Below are positions 1 to 6,826 of a stretch of 10,653 nt of DNA, piece after piece. Every line of letters starts with the position of its first letter. The stretch's first letter is position 1. The stretch lies in assembly GCA_021204285.1 (NCBI GenBank), contig JAJPZP010000033.1:1-10653 (forward strand), read 5' to 3'. The notes below the pieces were generated by a model that was given only the letters and a program-made list of their open reading frames with translations, was not told the origin of the DNA and searched no databases. The translations under genes were made by a program, and so were the position numbers. This DNA comes from Lachnospiraceae bacterium (GTDB lineage: Bacteria > Bacillota > Clostridia > Lachnospirales > Lachnospiraceae).

Positions 1-70
1 AACGGCACATGAGTCCAGATAAAGTTGCTAGATATCATTGATACAATACACTAGTGGCAGAGTGATGACA

Positions 71-247
71 TCATACATTGGCATTTTTATACCTGCTCTC
101 TAGCTCTGAAAAAAACTCTTTGTAGTCTCTGCCTTTTCCATCCAGCATATCCTGGTAACTCTCCATCACCATACGGCGGACTTCCTTTTGGTTTTCTTCC
201 ATAACCGTCGAATAATTTACTCTATCTGCTTTCACTGCTACTTCCAT
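71..247 (-). CDS. Small protein of 58 aa, possibly antitoxin-like
   Basis: Starts at the ATG (MEVAVKADRV) preceded by AAGGAGG at 7-nt spacing. The short strand-like N-terminus is followed by a helical section (about 16-36) and an acidic/aromatic end (KEFFSELESRY). No family is recognised. The size, strand-then-helix layout and autoregulation-type promoter/operator resemble the antitoxin of a type II toxin-antitoxin pair, but no toxin gene is in the window; it would lie beyond position 1 if present. An 11-bp inverted repeat (TGATGACATCA, 63-73) overlaps the stop codon and may be chance. Being real as a gene is likely because of the strong Shine-Dalgarno sequence and promoter; the function is not known. 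Confidence 0.55.
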   Translation of the reverse strand: MEVAVKADRVNYSTVMEENQKEVRRMVMESYQDMLDGKGRDYKEFFSELESRYKNANV

Positions 248-313
248 CCCTGCGCCTCCTTCCATTTGGTGAGGTTCATCACTACACCTGTGCAAGCCAT
301 TCAAATTAATTTT

Positions 314-343
314 ATTATAATCCATCTGTCTGCTTTAAAGCAA
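314..343 (-). promoter_or_regulatory. Predicted promoter with overlapping 12-bp palindromic operator (58-aa gene)
   Basis: TTGCTT (343-338), an 18-nt spacer and a perfect TATAAT (319-314) on the minus strand. The 12-bp perfect palindrome TGCTTTAAAGCA (331-342) covers the -35, the usual position for a repressor site. Transcription would start near 307 and give a leader of about 60 nt before the ATG at 247. The longer reading frame starting at 325 begins inside this promoter, which argues for the start at 247. Confidence 0.5.
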
Positions 344-390
344 CACCTTTATCTTGGAAAATGGCGACGCGCTCAATAAAAAGTTCCCCT

Positions 391-678
391 TTACAGCACA
401 CCCAGCTTTTTCAGTAACTTCACACAGTCCCGTGCTCCCTGCACATAGAGATATTCACACTCCTGCTGAGCAATCCGACTTGTCTTTGTAAAATATTCAT
501 CCAGCACCTGCCGTTCCTTTTCAGGCAGCTTTTCCATCACAGCCTTTGCTTCTTTTGCAAGCGCCCCCACCTCCCGGTAGATTTCCTTTTCGTCCTCCCC
601 GCAGCTTTCCCTCCTGGCCGCCAGCGCCGCTTCCGTCAGTTCCGTAATCGCTGTCTCATAAATCTCGTTTCTATCCAT
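391..678 (-). CDS. Small charged helical protein (paralogue of the 92-aa protein), 95 aa
   Basis: Predicted all-helical, acidic N-terminal half followed by a section with KLPEKERQVLDEY and the C-terminal helix YLYVQGARDCVKLLKKLGVL. I do not recognise a named family. Thirteen of 43 residues from KLP (50-52) to L92 match the protein encoded at 1880-2158 without a gap. AAAGGAG lies about 11 nt before the ATG. Downstream there is a 143-bp gap with its own promoter, so this gene probably ends the unit that starts with the ribbon-helix-helix gene. No enzyme or membrane signature. A shared helical pairing surface with its paralogue is possible but untested. Confidence 0.72.
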   Translation of the reverse strand: MDRNEIYETAITELTEAALAARRESCGEDEKEIYREVGALAKEAKAVMEKLPEKERQVLDEYFTKTSRIAQQECEYLYVQGARDCVKLLKKLGVL

Positions 679-700
679 CTATGTTTTCACTCCTTTACTG

Positions 701-1114
701 TCAGTTTTCCCGTCTCTGATATTTATACGCGCTTTCAAAATCAACCGCGCCATTGATACGTTTCACCTCATCCACGCACTTCACATGGAGCTTCTGCAAT
801 TCTTTCTCATCCACGTCATGCGTATAGGCGATGACCTGCGACAGCTTGCTCAACTCCACCGCGATCTTAAAATCCATCCGGGCCAGACGGTTTTCACTGT
901 CCCGCACTGTACCGGTCATGACGGAGGAGAGCGACTGCAGAAGATAGTCCTCCGCTTTCTTCGCAGTAAGAAATCCCAGGTAAAACCGCAGCGCATCCTC
1001 GATCAGTTCCGTGCGGCTCTGTACCGTGGAGTCACGGATATAGGTGTCGGCAAGCTCCACCAGATCCGTATCCACCCGGACAGAAAACTTCATCTTCTCC
1101 TCATTTTTCCCCAT
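701..1114 (-). CDS. Ribbon-helix-helix DNA-binding protein, 137 aa
   Basis: The N-terminal ribbon-helix-helix fold has strand MKFSVRVD (8-15), helix 1 (about 17-27) and helix 2 SRTELIEDALRFYL (about 33-46), with the turn between. The C-terminal 90 residues are predicted helical and probably mediate oligomer or partner contacts. Start ATG 1114 has GGAAGG 8 nt upstream; a later ATG at 1093, just after AGGAGA, is also possible and would begin right at the strand. The frame open to 1150 lacks support. The protein likely works as a relaxosome accessory factor (MobC/TraY-like role) or as repressor of this operon, because it lies next to the oriT-like region. It is followed 22 nt later by the 95-aa gene, with which it is probably co-transcribed. 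Confidence 0.8.
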   Translation of the reverse strand: MGKNEEKMKFSVRVDTDLVELADTYIRDSTVQSRTELIEDALRFYLGFLTAKKAEDYLLQSLSSVMTGTVRDSENRLARMDFKIAVELSKLSQVIAYTHDVDEKELQKLHVKCVDEVKRINGAVDFESAYKYQRREN

Positions 1115-1509
1115 CTTTCTTTCCTTCCTGCCAGACCTTTGGCGAGCCACCTGCTGCGTTCTGCAAATTTGCGTGTATCTGGAGCATGCTGCCTAAGACA
1201 AGCCACCCAAATATTTAAAACCCTTTTTTCCGGGTGCCGAATGTAATTCCCGACCGGCTTTGCCGGACGGTGTTTTTCGGGCAAGGGGGCTTTTTAAGGC
1301 CACCCGCCCTTTAACCTGCACACTTTTCGACCCTGCCGGAATTCCCCCAAAATGCAGTATTTTCCATCGTATTACGACTGTCTTTACAAGTCCGGCTCAT
1401 ACGCCGCCAAAATTACCCGAATCCCACTCAGGGGTACGCGGATTCCATCCCCTCCCGAAAAGTCGGACACGGCGGCACACAGGGGCTTACGGCGGCGGCT
1501 GTGTCTTCT
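1115..1509. other. Non-coding stretch rich in inverted repeats; oriT candidate
   Basis: About 395 bp between the DUF6103-like gene and the ribbon-helix-helix gene hold no convincing gene; plus-strand frames here are proline/arginine-rich shadows. Structures seen: CCGGC-TTT-GCCGG (1254-1266) nested in CCCGA/TCGGG (1249-1253 and 1277-1281); AAAAT-5-ATTTT (1349-1363); GAATCC-15-GGATTC (1419-1445); ACACAG-16-CTGTGT (1477-1504); and a 10-bp palindrome GCAAATTTGC (1163-1172). A gene-free cluster of inverted repeats next to a ribbon-helix-helix gene in a conjugative element is where an origin of transfer is usually found. The relaxase that would prove it is outside the window. Confidence 0.4.
1163..1172. 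promoter_or_regulatory. 10-bp palindrome upstream of the ribbon-helix-helix gene
   Basis: GCAAATTTGC is a perfect palindrome about 50 bp before the start codon at 1114. Ribbon-helix-helix proteins bind short palindromes as dimers and often control their own gene, so this is a candidate operator. No clear -35/-10 pair was found around it. Confidence 0.35.
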
Positions 1510-1788
1510 TCAGACTTCCAGCCCACCTACTGCCGTTTCCACAGGAGACGGCAAGCCCGCTGTACCTGCTCCCTGCCTGACCGGCCTGCGGGGACGATCC
1601 TTTGACGCCTCCCGGCTCACCCGGTCATCGATATATTCCCGCGTGGCCTGCGGGACGTATTTCTCATAGAGCTTCTGCACTGTATCGTTCAGCTCCGCCT
1701 GCAGATCCGCATCCCATTTTCCCATATGGAACTTTAATGCATCCAGCTTCTCCGTGTTAAAAGTTACTGACAAAGTTGTATTCTTCAT
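1510..1788 (-). CDS. DUF6103-like small ICE protein, 92 aa
   Basis: Begins MKNTTLSVTFNTEKLDALKF, followed by a helical section with DLQAELNDTVQKLYEKYVPQ and REYIDDRVSRE, then a basic, proline-rich tail of about 30 residues. I recognise this pattern as the small protein family found in Clostridia ICEs next to relaxosome genes (DUF6103); it is recalled from the pattern, not checked against a profile. The N-terminal strand followed by helices would suit a small DNA-binding or antitoxin-like protein, but no function is established. GGAGGAAGCCT precedes the ATG. The gene is followed by a 395-bp region without genes that contains several inverted repeats. Confidence 0.72.
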   Translation of the reverse strand: MKNTTLSVTFNTEKLDALKFHMGKWDADLQAELNDTVQKLYEKYVPQATREYIDDRVSREASKDRPRRPVRQGAGTAGLPSPVETAVGGLEV

Positions 1789-1879
1789 AGGCTTCCTCCA
1801 TTCTATCCATCACTGCACTAAGAGACGCGAACCACCTCTCCTCTCAGCAGCCCGCGCCCTTTTCTGTAAGTTTCCGGTG

Positions 1880-2158
1880 TCAATGTTTCAATGCATCCAG
1901 AATCCGGAGCGCATCCAGCATCCCCGCCCTGTAGAGCCTCTCCCGTTCCCCTTCCAGAAGATCCAGGCGATCCAGCCATAGCTGATCCAGCCAAGCGCTG
2001 TCCTCTGCGGGGAGCTTTTTCCGGATCTGATTCATCCGCTCCGTCTTTTTCTCCAGCTCCTGGTCATACGCCTGCTCTCTTTGTTCATTCCATTCCTTCC
2101 TGACCTGCCGGACCCGCGCTTCCATCGCCTGAATTAAAAGGTCCTTTGCATCTGCCAT
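1880..2158 (-). CDS. Small charged helical protein (paralogue of the 95-aa protein), 92 aa
   Basis: A highly charged, almost wholly helical protein without cysteine, membrane segment or enzyme motif. I use the ATG at 2158 (MADAKDLL) because AGGAGGTGG sits 9-10 nt before it; an ATG two codons earlier is too close to that sequence, and the longer frame from 2368 overlaps the NlpC gene and lacks support. From KLP (residues 48-50) to the end it aligns without gaps to the 95-aa protein encoded at 391-678: KLP, LD, ExE, LYxxG, D and L..L match at a constant offset of two residues. The 88-nt gap after the NlpC gene shows no terminator. Function unknown; the position beside the putative relaxosome genes suggests a conjugation accessory or regulatory role. 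Confidence 0.7.
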   Translation of the reverse strand: MADAKDLLIQAMEARVRQVRKEWNEQREQAYDQELEKKTERMNQIRKKLPAEDSAWLDQLWLDRLDLLEGERERLYRAGMLDALRILDALKH

Positions 2159-2246
2159 CTCCATTCCACCTCCTGCTTTTTTATCACACAACATATCAGC
2201 TCCCGTATCACAAGTCGATACCAGAATTACACAAAAATCGCTTCTC

Positions 2247-3263
2247 TTAATTGGGCAGTCTACCCCCGGCGTAATAGTGTGAAGACCAGTACGCGGAATC
2301 AATACTGGCATAACCGATGGGATCTCCGCAGTGAAGCATCTGCGAGCCGCCCACATAGATCCCGACATGGCTCACCGGAGTCCCGGAGGCATACGTCCCT
2401 GTGAAAAACACGAGGTCGCCGGGCTGCAGCTCTTCTTTCTCTACCACCGCACACTGGTCAAAGATTCCCTGTGCGCTGGTCCGCGCAAGATCATAGACAC
2501 CGGACTGTGTATAGACCCAGCACACATATCCACTGCAGTCAAAGCCGGTATCCGGAGAACTCCCGCCCCACACATACGCGTATCCGATATAACGTGTTGC
2601 CTCCGCAAACAACGCTGCGAAGCTGCCGTCCCCCATGGCTTCTCCCGGCTCCATACCATTGCCGATGGGGTCTTCTGTCCCATACCGCGCCAGCGCATAG
2701 ACCCGCCAAATGTTTGTCCGATCCTCCTGCGTGACCTCCAGATGAAATGCTTCCCCGATATTTCCGTAGATCACCTCATAGTCCGCGAGAGAGATCGCCA
2801 CCGTATAGGTTTCCCCGTCCTCATCTTCCCTCTCCTCGTAGGTGACAAAGCAATCCGCGAATCTTTGGTAATCCTCCGTATCCATACGGGGCTGTTCCTC
2901 ACCGAAGAACAGAGAATAGAAAACGGATTTTACGCTGTACGCATCTACACTTCCATCCTCTGCCATGCCATTGATCTCGGCGACAATTCCATCCAACTCG
3001 GCAAGACTTTCCTGCATTGTTTCAATATACGTCCGGTATTCTGCTGGTAGGCTTGCAGACAAATATCCTCCGTGAAATGTCAGATCCACAGCGGCGTGAT
3101 TATGTTCCGCCGTGGCGGACAGAGCACACAGGATCAGGATGACTGTCAGAAAAAACGGCATCAGGATTCCGACGACCACCGCCGCTACGGCTGTCCGGAC
3201 ACGCTCATCAGACACCGCGGCAAGCGAAACTTTCACCACCCGCACAACGACCGGTGCTGCCAT
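2247..3263 (-). CDS. Membrane-anchored NlpC/P60 cell-wall peptidase of the conjugation system, 338 aa
   Basis: A VirB1-equivalent wall hydrolase that opens peptidoglycan for the transfer channel. It has an N-terminal cytoplasmic stretch (1-25), one membrane helix (about 27-49), an extracellular spacer (50-210) and a C-terminal NlpC/P60 domain (about 215-338). The catalytic cysteine is C243 in FDCSG, the histidine H299 in VSHVGIY, and the probable third residue H311. The domain cleaves gamma-D-glutamyl-diamino-acid bonds in known relatives. Bifunctional versions in other ICEs also carry a lysozyme domain; the spacer here shows no clear one. The ATG has GGAGGGAGCC upstream and lies 34 nt after the cyclotransferase-like gene, so it closes the operon begun by virB4. 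A chemical link with the amidoligase/GGCT pair is attractive because all three act on amide or gamma-glutamyl bonds. Confidence 0.9.
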   Translation of the reverse strand: MAAPVVVRVVKVSLAAVSDERVRTAVAAVVVGILMPFFLTVILILCALSATAEHNHAAVDLTFHGGYLSASLPAEYRTYIETMQESLAELDGIVAEINGMAEDGSVDAYSVKSVFYSLFFGEEQPRMDTEDYQRFADCFVTYEEREDEDGETYTVAISLADYEVIYGNIGEAFHLEVTQEDRTNIWRVYALARYGTEDPIGNGMEPGEAMGDGSFAALFAEATRYIGYAYVWGGSSPDTGFDCSGYVCWVYTQSGVYDLARTSAQGIFDQCAVVEKEELQPGDLVFFTGTYASGTPVSHVGIYVGGSQMLHCGDPIGYASIDSAYWSSHYYAGGRLPN

Positions 3264-3297
3264 AGGCTCCCTCCTCTCGCCCTGACTTTCAGTTCAA

Positions 3298-3825
3298 TTA
3301 TTCCATGCCTCCCATCTTTATCTGCACACTCTCCCCGCCCCTGTAGCCACGCATTTCCTGTGTCACCAATTCCCAGGCGCGGTCGATGGCGTCCTCCAGA
3401 ATCTGTGTGTCGAACTTCGCCGTCTCGTATCCCTGCCGGATGACGTCCGCGTAATAACCAGACGGGATTCCGAACCTGTGCCCCGGCGTCATAACATATA
3501 CCATCGCGGATACCGGCTTCCCATCCAGCTCCATCTCCATCGTCTGCTTCTCATAAAATGATGGATAGCCCTCATAGTGGTCGAGAGAAATCTCATCTGC
3601 CTCGCGGATTTTCCAGAGAAGCACCGGCACTGTGCTCCCCTCCTTCGGCTCCACAGTCGCCACTGCCTGATACGGCCTTCCCCTGAACAGGAGCTCATAA
3701 TCTTTTAATTCACTTGCCCCGACGACCTTTGCAGTCGGGCAGCGCACTGCCATCTGCGGCAGGTTCAGATTACTCCCATAGGCAATATAAAGAGATTCCT
3801 TCCCTTTCTTCTTTCTGCTCAGCAT
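3298..3825 (-). CDS. Gamma-glutamylcyclotransferase-like (AIG2/GGCT fold) protein, 175 aa
   Basis: The GGCT-fold signature YGSN is at 16-19 (in LYIAYGSNLN) and the probable catalytic glutamate is E85 in DHYEGYP. Members of this fold release 5-oxoproline from gamma-glutamyl-amine bonds. Domain length and order (strand-YGSN-strand-DxxEG) are complete, and the C-terminal 60 residues add a helical extension. It lies 7 nt downstream of the amidoligase and overlaps its ribosome-binding zone (GAGGAGG right before the ATG, spacing unusually short). Pairing suggests that the amidoligase forms an amide or gamma-glutamyl bond and this enzyme removes or edits it; that is inference from gene neighbourhoods of these families. 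No signal peptide is seen, so it acts in the cytoplasm. Confidence 0.85.
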   Translation of the reverse strand: MLSRKKKGKESLYIAYGSNLNLPQMAVRCPTAKVVGASELKDYELLFRGRPYQAVATVEPKEGSTVPVLLWKIREADEISLDHYEGYPSFYEKQTMEMELDGKPVSAMVYVMTPGHRFGIPSGYYADVIRQGYETAKFDTQILEDAIDRAWELVTQEMRGYRGGESVQIKMGGME

Positions 3826-3832
3826 TTCCTCC

Positions 3833-4882
3833 TCACATCATGCGCATAGAAAAAGCCGGGGATTCCTCACCTCCCCCGGCTGCTTCCGGTGTCTCTGAAT
3901 ATACGGACGGCGGCTGTCTCCCCGGCATCCCCTGCGCCCTCTCTTTTTCCCATTTCTGCCGCATTCGCTCCTTCTGCGCCTCCGCCTGGGCCGGGTCGCG
4001 CCACGCGATGCATCCCGGCAGGTTCTTCAGAAGATGCAGACGCGCTGTGGCAAACTCATCCCCGTTCAATCCCAGGCGCAAAAGCCAGGTACGGAAGGTA
4101 TATTTCTCATTGGTAGTCTGCGTTTTCCTCCTGCTGGCACAGCTCTGGTTCAGCGCCTGCGCTCCGATGGCGAGGCAGAACTGGATATAGGCTTTGATCT
4201 TCCCCGCGTGGAGCGTCCCGTTGAACAGCCGGAATTCCACCGTCCCTTTCTGGAATACGGAATGGAGATTGACCCCATGATACCGGGAATCATCATAGTG
4301 CCTGTTGCTGCGGCTCTCCCCGTTGTACCAGATGTGCTCTACCTCCTGAAGCGTACGCGGCTTCCTCTTATTTAACTGTTCCAGAAACCTCTGGTCTGTT
4401 TTCTGACAGTAACTGCTTTCCCTCGCATAAGGGATCTCCAGTGTCTTATAGATCAGGTCTTCCTTAGACGCTACGATATTTGTAATGTTTCGCAGAGTTC
4501 TGGCTTCAAATGGGGATGCGTCGATATGCACATGGATGCCACAGGTATTATTGGTAAGCGCCCCGTTTTCTCGCAGTTTCCGGATGATCTCCTGTACTGT
4601 AACAATGTCCCCATACCGGCAGATCGGACTGACCATCTCCGTGCTGTACTCAGCATCTGCGACCACCCTTTGCCTCCCCTCCCTGCGCTCCTCGCGGATG
4701 CTGCTGTCACTCATAAATTTCCACTGCCGCCCCTGGCTGTCTACAGCGGCATAGGTATCGTAGTATGCCCCGATATGCGTGATTTCCGTACAAAAATAAT
4801 CTGCCGCGACCTCCGCCGCGCGCCTGCGGGTGATGCCCGTCATTTCCACCTCGATACCGAAGTGCAGGTCATGAAGATCCAT
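3833..4882 (-). CDS. Amidoligase-family (Amidoligase_2, COOH-NH2 ligase) protein, 349 aa
   Basis: Predicted ATP-dependent carboxylate-amine ligase of the glutamine-synthetase-like fold, which joins a carboxyl group to an amine. Motifs in order: FGIEVEMTG (8-16) with the metal-binding acidic pair; SDSSI (58-62); EMVSP (82-86); CGIHVHID (114-121); TVEFRLFNGT (214-223). These are the acidic, histidine and arginine strands expected for the ATP/metal site. The last 45 residues are low-complexity and proline/glycine/glutamate-rich, probably a disordered tail. AGGAGG lies at good spacing before the ATG, 13 nt after virB4, and the next gene starts 7 nt after the stop, so it is firmly in the transfer operon. 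Amidoligases are known to be encoded next to gamma-glutamylcyclotransferase-like and peptidase genes, as here. Substrate unknown; peptidoglycan peptide or a protein/peptide tail are candidates. Confidence 0.85.
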   Translation of the reverse strand: MDLHDLHFGIEVEMTGITRRRAAEVAADYFCTEITHIGAYYDTYAAVDSQGRQWKFMSDSSIREERREGRQRVVADAEYSTEMVSPICRYGDIVTVQEIIRKLRENGALTNNTCGIHVHIDASPFEARTLRNITNIVASKEDLIYKTLEIPYARESSYCQKTDQRFLEQLNKRKPRTLQEVEHIWYNGESRSNRHYDDSRYHGVNLHSVFQKGTVEFRLFNGTLHAGKIKAYIQFCLAIGAQALNQSCASRRKTQTTNEKYTFRTWLLRLGLNGDEFATARLHLLKNLPGCIAWRDPAQAEAQKERMRQKWEKERAQGMPGRQPPSVYSETPEAAGGGEESPAFSMRMM

Positions 4883-4895
4883 TTGCCGTTACCTC

Positions 4896-6725
4896 CTATC
4901 TGCCGCCCGCCTTCCCGAACAGCTTTGCTTTATGCTCCGGCGCATGAACCATCAGGTTGTAGCGTTCATTGCCGCATTTATACAGACAGACGCCTCGCTG
5001 CGGATAACGGATCAGGTTGTATTCGCTCTCCTCCAGCTGCAAGGTGTCCGTATAAAACCTGGCGTCGATGCTGCCCGCATTAAACAGAAACTGGTGCGTG
5101 GGAATGGAAAAGAGTGGCTTGGTATACTCCCGGATACCGTCCAGATTGAAATCCTCCAGATTCTGGCTGGCGATGACGACCGCCGAGTCTTTCTTGCGCA
5201 CACGTTTCATGTAGTTACGGACATACTCCACCGCGGTCAGATTACTCAGGAACAGGTAGAACTCATCCAGGCTGGCCACTGTGTTTCCCTCGGTCAGCAG
5301 CTTGTCACTCATGAACGAAAGCACGTTGAACAGCAGGGCATTTTTCAGGCTCCGGCGCGCCTGCAGAAGCCCCTTGACCCCAAAGGTGACGAATCCGGAA
5401 TCGGTGATATTGGTATGGCCGTTGAAAAACTTGCTCTCCGCACCGACACACATGGAGTTCAACCCCAGCAATATCCCGCGCAGCATATCCGCCATGTAGA
5501 TCTGCCCGCCGCCCTGTTCAAAGTTCTGATATTCCTCCTCCATAAATGCATACAGGTCGGACAGGATCGGGTACTCCTCCGATGTGATCCGGCTAAAATC
5601 GCTCTGGTCGGTAATGCCCCATTTGCAGTACAGCTTCTGCAGCATGATCTCAATCACATCGACCTCCCGGTCAGTAAAATCTTTATAGCTCCGGAAGAAA
5701 TCCTTCAGAAAGCTGATGTGCTGCGATAGGCGGGAACGAATGCGGAAGGTCTGCGGGGCATCCATATCCTCCGGGCTTCCGGCATCGTCCCAGGTCTTTG
5801 GCTCCAGCGGATTGATGATAAACTCCCCGCCCATCAGGTAGATCAAGCCCCCGCCAAGGTTTTCTGTCAGTTCCCCATACTCCATCTCCGGGTCCAGCGC
5901 ACACACCTGCATCCCCGCTTCCCGAAGATTTGTCAGGAGGAGCTTTAACAGATAACTTTTCCCCTGTCCGCTGTTACCAAGGATCAGGATGTTGGCATTG
6001 GTCTTGTCATCCGCGCGGCGATTGAAATCCACCAGCACGTTGCTCCCGAACTTATCCCGTCCAATGTAAAATCCCTGTGGGTCGGTCTTCCCAGAATAAT
6101 TAAAGGGGTACAGGTTTGCCACGCTGCTGGCCGGAAGCACACGTTCAAACTGGTCGCGGAACAGGTTCCAGCCCGTCGGCATCACACACTGGAAGCCCTG
6201 CTGTTGACGAAGCATCAGCCGGTCCACGTTTAACTTGGAGCGGATCAGTTCCGTCAGCACCTCCGTCTGGAGGAGCTTTAGCTGATCCATTCCATTGGCA
6301 CACAGCTCCAGATAGACCGCCGTGTGAAGAAGCGGTTCCCGGCTGCGGTGCATCTGCGCTACAATGGTCGCCACATCCTTCAGGTTGCTCTCCGCCAGGA
6401 CCGTCTGCTGCAGGTCACTGGTATTACTCCTGTCCATGCGGTTCTTATTGGCGGCGTTGCTGATGATCTTCCGCTCCTCGGCCGATGTCACATGACGGGT
6501 GTAAATGCGCAAAGTTACACCATCCTTCTCCCCCAGGTGAGATAAAATCGCCTGCTCGTCCGTGGCGGTCGGGTACTCCCGCAGCGCCCACACGCAGCGA
6601 TAAGTGTTCCCACAGATAAAATAATCCGTCTCAAATTTAATAACGGAGGGCGCGACCATATCCAGAAAGCTCTGGATATGAACATCCTCCTCCGATGCCA
6701 TATATGTGGCATGTTGTCTTCTCAA
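4896..6725 (-). CDS. virB4: VirB4-type conjugative transfer ATPase, 609 aa
   Basis: Cytoplasmic, membrane-associated ATPase that energises pilus/channel assembly and substrate transfer. Walker A is GNSGQGKS (residues 250-257) and Walker B is TVASLDEF with D487/E488. A conserved RKKDSAVVIASQN segment (about 511-523) corresponds to the VirB4 region after Walker B. An N-terminal ferredoxin-like part (residues 19-100, including REYPTATDEQAI) precedes the core. The protein is shorter than typical 780-850-aa VirB4s, and Walker A lies about 190 residues nearer the N-terminus, which fits the separate 196-aa gene upstream. The TTG start is chosen because GGAGGTG precedes it at normal spacing, whereas the ATG at 6701 has no ribosome-binding site. 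The next gene begins 13 nt after the stop. No promoter is visible between this gene and the terminator above it. The frame is intact. Confidence 0.93.
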   Translation of the reverse strand: MRRQHATYMASEEDVHIQSFLDMVAPSVIKFETDYFICGNTYRCVWALREYPTATDEQAILSHLGEKDGVTLRIYTRHVTSAEERKIISNAANKNRMDRSNTSDLQQTVLAESNLKDVATIVAQMHRSREPLLHTAVYLELCANGMDQLKLLQTEVLTELIRSKLNVDRLMLRQQQGFQCVMPTGWNLFRDQFERVLPASSVANLYPFNYSGKTDPQGFYIGRDKFGSNVLVDFNRRADDKTNANILILGNSGQGKSYLLKLLLTNLREAGMQVCALDPEMEYGELTENLGGGLIYLMGGEFIINPLEPKTWDDAGSPEDMDAPQTFRIRSRLSQHISFLKDFFRSYKDFTDREVDVIEIMLQKLYCKWGITDQSDFSRITSEEYPILSDLYAFMEEEYQNFEQGGGQIYMADMLRGILLGLNSMCVGAESKFFNGHTNITDSGFVTFGVKGLLQARRSLKNALLFNVLSFMSDKLLTEGNTVASLDEFYLFLSNLTAVEYVRNYMKRVRKKDSAVVIASQNLEDFNLDGIREYTKPLFSIPTHQFLFNAGSIDARFYTDTLQLEESEYNLIRYPQRGVCLYKCGNERYNLMVHAPEHKAKLFGKAGGR

Positions 6726-6753
6726 CTGACACCTCCAATCTGTTTTTTCGCGT

Positions 6754-6783
6754 AAAAAAACGCCGGACGCATTTCTGCATCCG
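6754..6783 (-). terminator. Intrinsic terminator after the AlbA_2 gene, just upstream of virB4
   Basis: On the minus strand CGGATGCA (6783-6776), a GAAA tetraloop and TGCGTCCG (6771-6764) form an 8-bp stem with one G-U pair, followed by GCG and seven T residues (6760-6754). It lies 44 nt after the AlbA_2 stop and 28 nt before the virB4 TTG. An overlapping pairing (GCAT with ATGC just upstream of the loop) could compete with the stem, so attenuation rather than plain termination cannot be excluded. Confidence 0.65.
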
Positions 6784-6826
6784 ATGCGCGGTCGTCCTTT
6801 TTCTTTCTGTTCTGATAGTTATTCAC

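Noticed and set aside
1249..1281. CCGGC-TTT-GCCGG hairpin followed by T residues as a plus-strand terminator
   Set aside because: The stem is only 5 bp, ACGGTG separates it from the T-run, and no plus-strand gene ends here; kept as part of the oriT-like structure.
1260..1669. Overlapping plus-strand frames of 105-106 codons in the inverted-repeat region
   Set aside because: Rich in P, R, S and T, no ribosome-binding site, partly antisense to the DUF6103-like gene; explained by GC-rich non-coding sequence.
2331..3050. 239-codon plus-strand open frame
   Set aside because: It lies fully inside the NlpC/P60 gene on the other strand, has no ribosome-binding site and a composition typical of an antisense shadow.
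4932..5729. 265-codon plus-strand open frame
   Set aside because: Antisense to the VirB4 core, which has intact Walker motifs; no recognisable domain.
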